64,000 nt of DNA from an uncultured Lachnospiraceae bacterium (GTDB taxonomy: Bacteria; Bacillota; Clostridia; Lachnospirales; Lachnospiraceae): the NCBI GenBank assembly GCA_946631295.1, contig CAMOZY010000001.1:62001-126000 (forward strand), in the 5' to 3' direction. Below, in pieces: positions 7,901-16,234 of this stretch. The number at the start of each line of letters is the position of its first letter. Positions within the stretch are counted from its first letter, which is position 1. The position numbers were made by a program, and so were the translations under genes. The notes under the pieces were generated by a model. That model was not told the DNA's origin. It did no database searches and was given only the letters and a program-made list of their open reading frames with translations.

Positions 7901-9472
7901 TCAGATCTCAAACAGATCGCTGTATGCCTTGAGTGCTCCGTCTGTTTCGTGTGCAAGGACTTTCTTTGCAAGGACCTTACCAAGCTGTACACCTTCCTGA
8001 TCGAAGCTGTTGAGATTCCATACGAATCCCTGGAACATTACCTTGTTCTCGAAATGTGCAAGAAGTGCACCGAGAGCTTCGGGAGTAAGCTTTTCACCGA
8101 CGATAATGCTTGAAGGTCTGTTTCCTGCGAAATTCTTATTCTTGTTCTCATCAGCCTTACCGCCTGCAAAGGCCATGATCTGAGCTACAACATTTGCACA
8201 GAGCTTCTTCTGGCTGGTGCTTCCCTGAATGTCCACATCAACACCCTGCTGGCTCTCCTTAAATCCGATGAACTGAAGAGGGATGATGTCGGTTCCCTGA
8301 TGAAGGAGCTGATAGAAGGAATGCTGTCCATTGGTTCCGGGCTCACCGAAGATAACAGGACCGGTAACGTAATTAACAGGCTCTCCGAAACGGTTAACGC
8401 TCTTTCCGTTAGACTCCATGTCAAGCTGCTGGAGATGTGCAGGGAATCTGCTCATAGCCTGTGAATATGGAAGAACTGCGGTCGATCCGTATCCGAGAAC
8501 ATTTCTCTCATATACACCGATAAGCGCATCAAGAAGATCGGGATTCTTAAGTACATCCTTTTCGGTGGCAAGCTTGTCTTCTTCAGCAGCGCCGTTAAGG
8601 AATCTTGCGAAGATATCGGGGCCGAATGCAAGTGAAAGAACAGCACCGCCTACGGCTGAGGTTGAAGAATATCTTCCTCCGATATAATCATCCATGAAGA
8701 AAGCATCAAGATAATCACTGTTTCCTGCAAGAGGTGATGTCTCCGAAGTAACTGCGATCATATGCTTGGCAGGATCAAGGCCTGCCTTCTTAAGAGCATC
8801 CTTTACAAATGCCTCATTGGTAAGGGTCTCAAGAGTGGTTCCTGACTTTGAAACAAGGATGAAGATTGAATGAGCGACATCGATATTAGCAAGAACGCCT
8901 GCTGCATCATCGGGATCGACATTGGAAATGAACTGAGCTCCCATCTTGAAGCATCCGTTTACCTTAGCCCAGTTCTCAAGTGCAAGATACATAGCTCTGG
9001 GACCGAGATCGGAGCCGCCGATACCGATCTGAACAGCTGTGGTGAACTTCTCGCCCTTTTCATTGACTATCTCACCTGCATGAACCTTATTGGCAAACTC
9101 GGCGATCCTCTCCTGCTGCTTTACGTAGAAGGCTCTCTTATCGGTTCCGTCACACTCAACCTTGCTGCCGAGCTGGCCTCTTGTGAGGTGGTGAAGAACA
9201 AGTCTCTTCTCGCCGGTATTGATAACTTCTCCGTTGTAGAGTGCTTCGAATTTCTCGATAAGACCTGCCTCATCAGAAAGCTTCTGGAGATCCTTAAGTA
9301 TGGTATCATCAACATTCTTGGCTGCATAATTGTAATCCATGCCTGCAGCCATTTTTACGGAATAATTTCCCACTCTCTCTGCGGTCATAACCTTTGTAAG
9401 GTCTGCAGGGGTATCGGATGCAAGCTTTGCCGATGCATCAAGCTGATCGTAGTTAATCCATTTAATTGCCAT
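7901..9472 (-). CDS. pgi: Glucose-6-phosphate isomerase
   Basis: A 523-residue cytoplasmic enzyme interconverting glucose-6-phosphate and fructose-6-phosphate. Seen in order: GIGGSDLGPRAM, SKSGTTLET (phosphate-binding loop), GGRYSSTSAVG, DMESNGKS (catalytic Glu) and the catalytic His region GQHSFYQLLHQG. A C-terminal QLGKVLAKK supplies the conserved lysine. Length suits the long bacterial Pgi type. AAAGGAG precedes the ATG by a normal distance. It lies 65 bases downstream of glgX and is probably co-transcribed, joining glycogen breakdown and hexose phosphate entry. It would also accept fructose-6-phosphate from the mannan pathway. Confidence 0.97.
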   Translation of the reverse strand: MAIKWINYDQLDASAKLASDTPADLTKVMTAERVGNYSVKMAAGMDYNYAAKNVDDTILKDLQKLSDEAGLIEKFEALYNGEVINTGEKRLVLHHLTRGQLGSKVECDGTDKRAFYVKQQERIAEFANKVHAGEIVNEKGEKFTTAVQIGIGGSDLGPRAMYLALENWAKVNGCFKMGAQFISNVDPDDAAGVLANIDVAHSIFILVSKSGTTLETLTNEAFVKDALKKAGLDPAKHMIAVTSETSPLAGNSDYLDAFFMDDYIGGRYSSTSAVGGAVLSLAFGPDIFARFLNGAAEEDKLATEKDVLKNPDLLDALIGVYERNVLGYGSTAVLPYSQAMSRFPAHLQQLDMESNGKSVNRFGEPVNYVTGPVIFGEPGTNGQHSFYQLLHQGTDIIPLQFIGFKESQQGVDVDIQGSTSQKKLCANVVAQIMAFAGGKADENKNKNFAGNRPSSIIVGEKLTPEALGALLAHFENKVMFQGFVWNLNSFDQEGVQLGKVLAKKVLAHETDGALKAYSDLFEI

Positions 9473-9537
9473 TTCTTCTCTCCTTTATTAGGAAAATATT
9501 GATTGCTCCAATATATTACCCGTTTAAATCACGGATT

Positions 9538-11844
9538 TCAACCGCCCATTTCTATTGAAAGGGTAGCCTCATATATCCTGACGCTTCTTGCTTTTATCCT
9601 GAATGAACCGCTGCACCTTTCCCTCACGGTTTCAAACGGCTTTTCAAGAAATGTATCGGCAACAAGAACCCAGCTATAGCCGCTGCCCTCCGAAAGAGGG
9701 GGAAGTGTTGCATCGAGATCCTCCCAGTATGTATTGACCGCAAGGAATACCGCCTGGGGATAGTTACGGTTGTATTTTCCGGGATAACCGGCAAAGCAGA
9801 CACCCACATAATGGGAGTAATCGCAGAAGTCGCTCCATGCCTGAGTATCATGAACGGACATTCCGGGAAGACCGAGAGCATCATTTCCGCAGTTTTTCCG
9901 AATACAGTCATGTTCTTTTCTGAACCTTATAAGACCCTTGAAGAAATCAAAGAGATCCCTGTTAGCCTCCAGATCCTTCCAGTTCAGCCAGGAAATGTAA
10001 TTATCCTGACAGTATGCGTTGTTATTGCCTCCCTGTGAATTACCGAACTCATCACCCATGAAGAACATCGGGGTTCCGCGGCTTATCATAAGTACAGCAG
10101 CGGCATTACGAACCATTCTTCTTCTCAGGGCATTTATTTCGGGATCGCTGGTCTCGCCTTCCGTTCCGCAGTTCCAGCTTCGGTTGTCATTGGCTCCGTC
10201 AGTATTATTCCAGTTATTTTCCTCGTTATGCTTTTCGTTGTAGACATACATGTCATGAAGGGTAAATCCGTCATGACAGTTAAGGAAATTGACTGATGCG
10301 TTATGTCCTCTGACCTCAGGAATATACAGATCCGGAGAACCGCATATTCTTTTTGCGGCATCGCACGCTTTCCCGGCATCGCCCTTTAGGAAGGACCTTA
10401 TATCATCACGGTATCTTCCGTTCCACTCAGCCCATCTGTTCCATGAAGGGAATGTTCCTACCTGATAGAGTCCGCCCGCATCCCATGCCTCTGCGATAAG
10501 CTTTACTTTTCCGAGTATCGGATCATATGCAAGGCTCTGCAGAAGAGGAGGTTTGCTCATAGGAGAACCGTCTTCATTTCTTCCGAGTATGGATGCAAGA
10601 TCGAACCTGAATCCGTCGACATGATATGTTGTGACCCAGTACCTGAGACAGTCGAGGATCAGGCTCTGAACGATGGGATGGTTGCAGTTAAGTGTATTGC
10701 CGCATCCGGAAAAATTAAAATAATGTCCGTCCGGAGTCAGCATATAGTAAATATTATTATCAATTCCCTTAAAGGAAAACGCAGGACCGTTCTCATTACC
10801 CTCTGCAGTGTGATTGAATACAACATCCAAAAGGACATCAATGTCATTTTCGTGACAGGTTTTTATGAGTTCCCTGAGTTCCGTGCCTTCACGGTTATAT
10901 TCTATTGCCGATGCATAACTGGTATTCGGCGCAAAAAATGATACCGTATTATACCCCCAGTAATCCATCAGCTCTCTTCCGTAGAAATCCCTGTGATCGA
11001 GAGTTTCGTCAAATTCGAATATCGGCATTAGCTCCAGTGCATTGACACCGAGTTCCTTAAGATACGGAAGTTTCTCCATGATGCCGGCAAATGTTCCGCC
11101 CTTATCGCCTGTACCCGAGGATCTGTCCTTGGTAAAGCCTCTGACATGCATCTCATATATGATGAGATCCTCCATGGGCTTAAGCTTTCTGGTTGTCCTG
11201 CCCCAGTCGAAATTGTTCTTGACCACGCGGGCCTTATATATTGAAGCATTATGAGTGCCCCACTTGCTCTGTCCCGTCACAGCCTTGGCATACGGATCGA
11301 GGACTATCCTGTTCTTATCAAAAATAAGTCCCTTAGCCCTGTCGTACGGACCGTCAAAACGGTATGCATATTCAAAGTCCTCGATATCTATGTCGAAGAC
11401 TATCATTGACCAAACATTTCCAATGCGGTAACTGTCAGGAAAAGGAAGGATTGCAAAGGGAGTATTGCTCTCTCTTTTGAAAAGGAGCAGTTCGCATGAG
11501 TATGCCTGATTAGAGAAGATAGTGAAATTGACTCCGGTAGGGATTGCGGTTGCGCCGTTAAGCTCGTAGATCCCGGGTCTTACACCGAACCCTTCGATGA
11601 CATCGTAAGGTTCCATGTGTATCTCACCAAGATTGGAGATAGCAGCACGGACATCCGAGATGGTCGCAAACTTTTTGACCGCATTGCGGTTTTCGAGTGC
11701 GATTGACTCTGCAGCCGCTTCAGAGGCTGATTTCTTTTTCGAAGAAGCAGTTTCAGATTTCTTTTTACCCGTAACAGTAGAGTTACTTACGCTTTTCGAC
11801 TTATCTGTTTTGGACGAGGTCTTCTTTCCGGTTTTCTCTGCCAT
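9538..11844 (-). CDS. glgX: Glycogen debranching enzyme, GlgX/isoamylase type (GH13)
   Basis: A 768-residue GH13 debranching enzyme. A Lys/Ser-rich N-terminal tail (about residues 1-60) precedes a CBM48-like domain and the GH13 barrel. Catalytic motifs are complete: VDGFRFDLAS (nucleophile Asp near residue 414), LIAEAWDAGG (acid/base Glu near 451) and NCHDGFTLHD (transition-state Asp). The enzyme hydrolyses alpha-1,6 branches of glycogen in the cytoplasm. The start is moved from the track's 11868 to ATG 11844 because GGAGG lies 7 bases before it. The basic low-complexity N-terminal tail is longer than usual for GlgX and could be a glycogen- or nucleic-acid-binding extension. pgi follows 65 bases downstream. 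Confidence 0.94.
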   Translation of the reverse strand: MAEKTGKKTSSKTDKSKSVSNSTVTGKKKSETASSKKKSASEAAAESIALENRNAVKKFATISDVRAAISNLGEIHMEPYDVIEGFGVRPGIYELNGATAIPTGVNFTIFSNQAYSCELLLFKRESNTPFAILPFPDSYRIGNVWSMIVFDIDIEDFEYAYRFDGPYDRAKGLIFDKNRIVLDPYAKAVTGQSKWGTHNASIYKARVVKNNFDWGRTTRKLKPMEDLIIYEMHVRGFTKDRSSGTGDKGGTFAGIMEKLPYLKELGVNALELMPIFEFDETLDHRDFYGRELMDYWGYNTVSFFAPNTSYASAIEYNREGTELRELIKTCHENDIDVLLDVVFNHTAEGNENGPAFSFKGIDNNIYYMLTPDGHYFNFSGCGNTLNCNHPIVQSLILDCLRYWVTTYHVDGFRFDLASILGRNEDGSPMSKPPLLQSLAYDPILGKVKLIAEAWDAGGLYQVGTFPSWNRWAEWNGRYRDDIRSFLKGDAGKACDAAKRICGSPDLYIPEVRGHNASVNFLNCHDGFTLHDMYVYNEKHNEENNWNNTDGANDNRSWNCGTEGETSDPEINALRRRMVRNAAAVLMISRGTPMFFMGDEFGNSQGGNNNAYCQDNYISWLNWKDLEANRDLFDFFKGLIRFRKEHDCIRKNCGNDALGLPGMSVHDTQAWSDFCDYSHYVGVCFAGYPGKYNRNYPQAVFLAVNTYWEDLDATLPPLSEGSGYSWVLVADTFLEKPFETVRERCSGSFRIKARSVRIYEATLSIEMGG

Positions 11845-11869
11845 GAAAATTCCTCCATGAAATGTCAAT

Positions 11870-11875
11870 ATTATA
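11870..11875 (-). promoter_or_regulatory. -10 element of the glgX-pgi promoter
   Basis: TATAAT on the minus strand, about 25 bases before the glgX start. The -35 region (near GCAAAT) is poor. It sits back to back with the cobalamin-leader promoter. Confidence 0.5.
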
Positions 11876-11894
11876 CCACAAATTCAGCGTTTAT

Positions 11895-11923
11895 TTGCAT
11901 ATATCGAAGGCTTGTGATAGTAT
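11895..11923 (+). promoter_or_regulatory. Promoter of the cobalamin-riboswitch transcript
   Basis: -35 TTGCAT (11895-11900), a 17-base spacer and -10 TAGTAT (11918-11923) predict a transcript beginning near 11930, about 70 bases ahead of the conserved riboswitch core. Confidence 0.6.
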
Positions 11924-11928
11924 CTTTG

Positions 11929-11975
11929 CGGTACATCCGCAAGGCGCCCAGACCACGCCGGGCGTGTATGTACCG
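11929..11975 (+). other. Nested hairpin at the very 5' end of the cobalamin leader RNA
   Basis: An outer perfect 8-bp stem CGGTACAT/ATGTACCG (11929-11936 with 11968-11975) encloses an inner stem CGCCC/GGGCG (11945-11949 with 11960-11964). It lies between the predicted transcription start and the aptamer core and is not part of the standard cobalamin aptamer I know. It could protect the 5' end of the RNA or be an extra folding element. Confidence 0.5.
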
Positions 11976-11997
11976 GTAACTGAATAATGAATCGCTT

Positions 11998-12165
11998 ACA
12001 GGTGCCCGTATCCGGGCCAATACCATACAGATTTTTGTACGGATATGGATACGGGAGAATAGGGAAGCGGGTGAGATTCCCGCACGAACGCGTCGCCGTG
12101 TCGGTTTATGGCATTCACCTTTTGTCCGGCAGACAAGACCATTGAAGAAAGCCAGGGTTTACATG
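11998..12165 (+). ncRNA. Cobalamin (B12) riboswitch aptamer
   Basis: The conserved elements of the cobalamin aptamer appear in order: GGTGCC opening the P3 arm at 12001, the matching GGATACGGGAGAATAGGGAA block, GCGGGTGAGATTCCCGC forming P5 with its loop, a CGCCGTG block corresponding to the usual CCGCCACTGT, and the closing GAAGCCAGG near 12148. This core is diagnostic of adenosyl/methylcobalamin-sensing leaders. A transcription terminator 180 bases downstream is the likely expression platform. The genes under control are a DUF4430 surface protein and an ECF S-component, so the target process is B12 uptake. The exact 5' and 3' limits are approximate. Confidence 0.88.
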
Positions 12166-12340
12166 AATCCGGGCGCTTTGAGAAGGAATGTGAAATGTCG
12201 CTTTAAAAACCCCAGCCGAAAGACCTGCCTGTTTGTACTTTTTCAAGGTAAACTGCAATCAGTTTACTTTTGATCCCGCGTAATGGATCCGGAAAAACTT
12301 TAATCATGCACCGATCGCAAAGTGCATTATTTTTGTTGTG

Positions 12341-12369
12341 CTCCGGTTTTCCCGGAGTATTTTTTTTCC
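12341..12369 (+). terminator. Riboswitch expression-platform terminator
   Basis: The stem CTCCGG/CCGGAG (12341-12357) is followed by a TATTTTTTTT tract. It lies between the aptamer and the DUF4430 start, so B12 binding would stop transcription here. A second small hairpin (GCAC.../GTGC near 12308-12325) precedes it. The antiterminator pairing was not resolved by eye. Confidence 0.75.
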
Positions 12370-12423
12370 CGATGGGCCGGCACTTCGTAAGCAATTCATG
12401 CAAAAAGAAGGAGTATATGAAAA

Positions 12424-13239
12424 ATGGAAAAGAAAAAAGGTCTTGTAATCGGAGTGATCGTACTCGCTGCACTCGTTGCGGTATTTTTGATCGTCTACAA
12501 CATGGCTAAGCCGAAGCCTTCATCAGGAAGTTCTTCAGGAAACCAGCAGACCGCTGCTGATAATTCTAATGCACAGGCAAATGCAGATGCAGACAACAAT
12601 GAAGCAGAAGGCAGTAACGCTGAGGGCGGAAAGCATATCACCATCGAAGTAAAGAGTGCTGACGGAAGCATCGTATCCTACGATGTTGCAACAGATGCAG
12701 ATTATCTCAGACAGGCTATGGATGAGACTGAGGGACTTACCTACAGCGGAACCGAGAGCGAGTACGGAATGATGGTCGAGGTTGTCAACGGTGAGCAGGC
12801 TGTCTATGCTGAAGACAATGCTTACTGGGCATTCTATGTGAACGGTGAGTACGGTCAGTACGGAATCGACACACAGCCCGTTAACGACGGTGACAAATAT
12901 TCTATCGTATATGAGTCTGCTGTTGCATATGTCGAAGAAGGAAGCAAGCACATCACCATCGAGGTTACCGGAGCAGACGGAACTACTGTTACTTACGAAG
13001 TTGCTACCGACGCAGATTATCTCAGACAGGCTATGGATGAGACTGAGGGACTTACCTACAGCGGAACCGAGAGCGAGTACGGAATGATGGTCGAGGTTGT
13101 CAACGGTGAGCAGGCTATCTATGCTGAGGACAATGCATACTGGGCATTCTATGTAGACGGTGAGTATGGCCAGTACGGAATCGATTCACAGCCTGTTGAG
13201 GACGGTTCAACCTACTCGATCGTATACGAAGCAGCATAA
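12424..13239 (+). CDS. Surface-anchored tandem DUF4430 (transcobalamin-like) protein, B12-regulated
   Basis: A 271-residue protein. An N-terminal transmembrane anchor (about residues 6-26) and a Ser/Asn/Gln/Ala-rich spacer (about 30-72) are followed by two nearly identical DUF4430 domains (about 74-165 and 174-271). Each carries the YWAFYV.GEYGQYGID signature and the closing DG..YSIVYE. DUF4430 is related to the C-terminal beta-grasp domain of transcobalamin-type binders. With a cobalamin riboswitch upstream and an ECF S-component 49 bases downstream, the protein is best read as an extracellular corrinoid-capture protein. The start uses ATG 12424 in the DUF4430 frame; an overlapping ATG at 12418 is in another frame. 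AAGGAG lies about 10 bases before the start. Binding of B12 itself is inferred. Confidence 0.82.
   Translation: MEKKKGLVIGVIVLAALVAVFLIVYNMAKPKPSSGSSSGNQQTAADNSNAQANADADNNEAEGSNAEGGKHITIEVKSADGSIVSYDVATDADYLRQAMDETEGLTYSGTESEYGMMVEVVNGEQAVYAEDNAYWAFYVNGEYGQYGIDTQPVNDGDKYSIVYESAVAYVEEGSKHITIEVTGADGTTVTYEVATDADYLRQAMDETEGLTYSGTESEYGMMVEVVNGEQAIYAEDNAYWAFYVDGEYGQYGIDSQPVEDGSTYSIVYEAA
12697..13116 (+). repeat. 105-bp perfect direct repeat within the DUF4430 gene
   Basis: Bases 12697-12801 and 13012-13116 are identical over 105 nucleotides, offset 315 bp, including all synonymous positions. Flanking parts of the two domains differ at many third positions. The repeat marks a recent internal duplication or gene conversion of the central part of the domain. 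Confidence 0.9.
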
Positions 13240-13288
13240 AAGCTGCGGACAATACCCGGATCATATTTACGAACATTACAGGTTATAG

Positions 13289-13816
13289 ATGAAAAAAGGA
13301 TTCAGCATAAAAGATATAGCATATATCGGAATGGCAGTTGCCCTTATAGAAAGCAGTAAGGTAGCTCTGTCATTCCTGCCGAATATCGAGCTGACTTCCT
13401 TCTGGCTTGTGATGTTCACGCTTCTGATGGGGTGGAAGGCGCTTGTGATCGTCCCTGTTTTCATCGCGATAGAAGCAGGGCTTTACGGCCCGCACATATG
13501 GGTGATCATGTATCTGTATGTATGGCCGATACTTATGATCCTGACACTCATCTTCAGAAAAAATAAATCGGCTCTGTTCTGGGCTCTGTTATCGGGATTC
13601 TTCGGGCTTGCATTCGGACTGCTCTGCACCCCGGCTCAGGTGTTTTTTTTCGTAAAACCGGATTCCATGCAGAAGGCATTAAAAGCAGGCTTTACCTGGT
13701 GGGTGGCGGGAATACCGTTTGATGTTGCCCACTGCATCGGTAATTTTTCTCTGATGCTGGCCCTGTATCATCCGATACGTATAGCGGTAAACAAGCTGAG
13801 AAAAGAGCAGCTCTGA
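13289..13816 (+). CDS. ECF transporter S-component, probably cobalamin-specific
   Basis: A 175-residue integral membrane protein with about five to six hydrophobic helices and a basic C terminus, the size and hydropathy of ECF-type substrate-capture (S) components. Helix 1 begins IKDIAYIGMAVALIESSKVAL, the usual S-component small-residue-rich first helix for docking to EcfT. It is co-transcribed with the DUF4430 protein under the B12 riboswitch, so cobalamin or a cobalamin precursor is the likely substrate. No EcfA/EcfT genes lie here, so it would share a general energising module encoded elsewhere. No single motif proves substrate specificity; that part is from context. Confidence 0.75.
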   Translation: MKKGFSIKDIAYIGMAVALIESSKVALSFLPNIELTSFWLVMFTLLMGWKALVIVPVFIAIEAGLYGPHIWVIMYLYVWPILMILTLIFRKNKSALFWALLSGFFGLAFGLLCTPAQVFFFVKPDSMQKALKAGFTWWVAGIPFDVAHCIGNFSLMLALYHPIRIAVNKLRKEQL

Positions 13817-13850
13817 AAGCTGCATAAAACAAGCACCATAACAGAACTTA

Positions 13851-13888
13851 AAAAAAAGGCTTCCCGGAATTTCGGGAAGCCATTTTTT
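13851..13888. terminator. Bidirectional intrinsic terminator
   Basis: The 9-bp stem GGCTTCCCG/CGGGAAGCC has a 6-base loop, an A7 tract on the left and a T6 tract on the right. It ends both the cobalamin operon (+) and the ABC operon (-). Confidence 0.9.
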
Positions 13889-13906
13889 CTTACAATTTCA
13901 ATTTTC

Positions 13907-14983
13907 TTACAATCTCATTTCTGTTTCAGGATCAAACAGATATACGCTCTCATACGGAACGGAGAATTCCATCTCTGTATCCATTGCAGGTGTATTGTGA
14001 GGATTAACCTTAAGTATTGCCTTGTCATCCCCAATATTGACATACACATTGGTGTTATCGCCGAGCATTTCGGTAAGTTCCACCATGCACTTCATCGAAA
14101 ATGCTCCGTCCGTGGCAATCGGAAGTATCGCTTCAGGCCTGAATCCGATCATGATATCCTTTCCTTCGTATGCGGAAATCTTATCCGCAAACTGTGACTT
14201 AAGATCAAGCTTATTTTCACCGATAGTGGCAATACCATCCTTTATGGATGTCTTAATAAAGTTCATCGGTGGCTCGCCTATGAATCCCGCAACGAACATA
14301 TTGACCGGATCAAAATACATCTCCTTGGGAGTTCCGATCTGCTGGACAACTCCTTCCTTCATAACAACGATCCTGTCAGCCATGGTCATAGCTTCCGTCT
14401 GATCATGTGTTACGTAGATGGTAGTTGCTCCGGTCTCCTTGTGAATATTAGTGATCTCGGAACGCATCGTGACTCTCTGCTTCGCATCCAGATTGGAAAG
14501 AGGCTCATCCATGAGGAATATGCCCACCTTTCTGATGATGGCACGTCCTACCGCAACACGCTGTCTCTGACCTCCGGAAAGAGCTCTCGGGTATCTGTCA
14601 AGGTAATCCGTCAGACCCAGGATTGCCGCAACCTTGGTAACCTTCTCTTCTATCTCATCTTCATCGACTCCCTGAAGTGTCAGACCGTATCCCAGATTAT
14701 CATAAACAGTGAGCTGGGGATAAAGAGCGTAGCTCTGGAACACCATCGCTATCTCACGCTGTCTGGGTCCCATCTCATTAGCACGCTTTCCGCTAATGAG
14801 AAACTCACCCTTACTGATATCTTCAAGTCCCGCGATCATTCTGAGGGTTGTCGATTTACCACAGCCGGAAGGACCTACGAACACGATAAACTCTCCCTTC
14901 TCAATTGAGAGATTAAAATCATGTACCGCATGGAATCCGTTAGGATAAATTTTATTGATGTCTTTCAGTTCAAGATATGCCAT
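13907..14983 (-). CDS. ABC transporter ATPase B, MsmK/UgpC type
   Basis: A 358-residue CUT1-type ATPase. Walker A GPSGCGKST, Q-loop VFQSYALYPQ, signature LSGGQRQRV, Walker B FLMDEPLSNLD and H-loop VTHDQTEA are all intact. A C-terminal MOI/TOBE regulatory domain (about residues 235-358) carries GFRPEA. It should energise a carbohydrate importer from the cytoplasmic face. It is the last gene of a ten-gene operon and the second complete ATPase in it. Each ATPase gene is preceded by two small four-helix membrane-protein genes. Two different intact ATPases beside one permease pair suggest either a heterodimer or two alternative energising units. Confidence 0.93.
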   Translation of the reverse strand: MAYLELKDINKIYPNGFHAVHDFNLSIEKGEFIVFVGPSGCGKSTTLRMIAGLEDISKGEFLISGKRANEMGPRQREIAMVFQSYALYPQLTVYDNLGYGLTLQGVDEDEIEEKVTKVAAILGLTDYLDRYPRALSGGQRQRVAVGRAIIRKVGIFLMDEPLSNLDAKQRVTMRSEITNIHKETGATTIYVTHDQTEAMTMADRIVVMKEGVVQQIGTPKEMYFDPVNMFVAGFIGEPPMNFIKTSIKDGIATIGENKLDLKSQFADKISAYEGKDIMIGFRPEAILPIATDGAFSMKCMVELTEMLGDNTNVYVNIGDDKAILKVNPHNTPAMDTEMEFSVPYESVYLFDPETEMRL

Positions 14984-15006
14984 TTGCCATTCTCCGGTTC
15001 CGGTTA

Positions 15007-15654
15007 TTATCTCTTAACCTTTTCCCTGGCATCCTTCACGATGCCGGAAAAAACATTTTTCATTTTGATAAGCAACATATCAAATAATGTATAAAGTGCT
15101 CCGTAAAGTACCGGTTCAACTCCAAGCGCCAGCATGTCAGGTGCTCCGCTGATTCCTGCAGCCGCTGCATTTACCGCGGCATACACGGTCATAACGAAAA
15201 ACAGGATCACGAACGAATAAATGATATTGAAAATGAAGTTCCTGTATCTTTTGTCAGGAAACATCATGTATTTATCATTTGCCCCCTTGGAGCTTTCGAT
15301 AAATCTGAGGACATTATTGACGAGAAGATCCGTAAAAACTCCGCCGGCAAGTCCGAGTATAAAGAGCTGGTCCAGCATATCCGTTATGTACAGTCCCAGT
15401 CCCCACAGGAAAAGAAAACATACACATCCTGCAAACCACCATTTGATGAGGATTGCCTTTATCAGAGGAGTACCCTTGAACTTCACCTTTTTTCCGGTGA
15501 ATTTTGCAATCTCCTCTTCGGAAACCTCCGGAGAGTTTTCCTCAGTTGCATTCACCAAGTCGTCTATGGCACCGCTGTGCAGATCGTAGTAATCAGCGGA
15601 TACCTCGCCTTTTTCTTTGCTTTCTTTTCCTTTTGTTGTTTTCTTTTTACTCAT
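15007..15654 (-). CDS. Small 4-TM membrane protein of ABC operon (module 2, second)
   Basis: A 215-residue protein not recognised by name. A Lys/Glu-rich cytoplasmic N terminus (about residues 1-65) contains SEEEIAKFTGKKVKFKGTP, followed by a Trp-rich first helix (IKWWFAGCVCFLFLWGL). Three more helices (about 95-115, 135-160 and 180-200) and a basic C terminus complete it. The start ATG overlaps the stop of the upstream gene as ATGA, so translation is coupled. It sits directly before ATPase B. It has no Walker, permease EAA or substrate-binding motif. A role as an accessory subunit, assembly factor or regulator of the transporter is inferred from position only. Confidence 0.7.
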   Translation of the reverse strand: MSKKKTTKGKESKEKGEVSADYYDLHSGAIDDLVNATEENSPEVSEEEIAKFTGKKVKFKGTPLIKAILIKWWFAGCVCFLFLWGLGLYITDMLDQLFILGLAGGVFTDLLVNNVLRFIESSKGANDKYMMFPDKRYRNFIFNIIYSFVILFFVMTVYAAVNAAAAGISGAPDMLALGVEPVLYGALYTLFDMLLIKMKNVFSGIVKDAREKVKR

Positions 15655-16232
15655 TGATCGTCTGAAAGTTCGATCTCGCCCATCTGGTCGTTACCCTCGA
15701 TAACAACACCGGTAGGTATCTTTGCAAGAAGCTTTTTGTAAAGCGGCATCAGAAGTGTCAGCACAGATGCAGCTATAAGGAGCATTTCATGTGTGTTGAG
15801 CATGTTATACGCATTAGCGATGTATGTCTCAACCTTGACCGGATTCTCTGCCCTGTTAAGTGCAGTAAAAACGATATTCTGATATTTGATATCGCAGAAC
15901 ACAACTGCTCCGACCATGAGAAACATTAGGATCAGCATCGGGTAGTTCGGCTTTTTCCTTCTGGGAAAAGAATTCATGAAGCAGACGATGAGCAGGATTG
16001 AAAACAGCATCGTTATGAATCCGTACAGTCCCATATTCATGCCGAGTATCCTCGCAGTGGTGTGTGAGATGTTGGTAAGATTCAGTGAATACACACAGAA
16101 TGCGATGATATAGATGAGGAAAGGAATGTTCTGGGGACGTCTCTTAAGAGAGACGATGAACTTACGTATAAATTCAGGCCCCTTAAATATGCCGTTTCCG
16201 CTCTTTTTATTTTCCTTCGGGGACTTGCCCAT
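15651..16232 (-). CDS. Small 4-TM membrane protein of ABC operon (module 2, first)
   Basis: A 193-residue membrane protein of unknown family. A basic N terminus (about 1-35) leads to four helices (about 38-57, 67-87, 98-116 and 148-168). A longer outward- or inward-facing loop between helices 3 and 4 contains AENPVKVETYIANAYN. The tail is acidic (EIELSDDQ). GGAGG precedes the ATG by 7 bases. It overlaps the next gene by 4 bases and starts 2 bases after the ATPase A stop. It mirrors, in size and position, the 196-residue protein that precedes ATPase A together with its partner. Function unknown; a transporter-associated role is inferred from the operon. Confidence 0.7.
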   Translation of the reverse strand: MGKSPKENKKSGNGIFKGPEFIRKFIVSLKRRPQNIPFLIYIIAFCVYSLNLTNISHTTARILGMNMGLYGFITMLFSILLIVCFMNSFPRRKKPNYPMLILMFLMVGAVVFCDIKYQNIVFTALNRAENPVKVETYIANAYNMLNTHEMLLIAASVLTLLMPLYKKLLAKIPTGVVIEGNDQMGEIELSDDQ

Positions 16233-16234
16233 TT

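Noticed and set aside
8870-9502. 210-residue plus-strand ORF opposite pgi
   Set aside because: It lies entirely antisense to a clearly conserved Pgi reading frame and has no ribosome binding site or recognisable motif.
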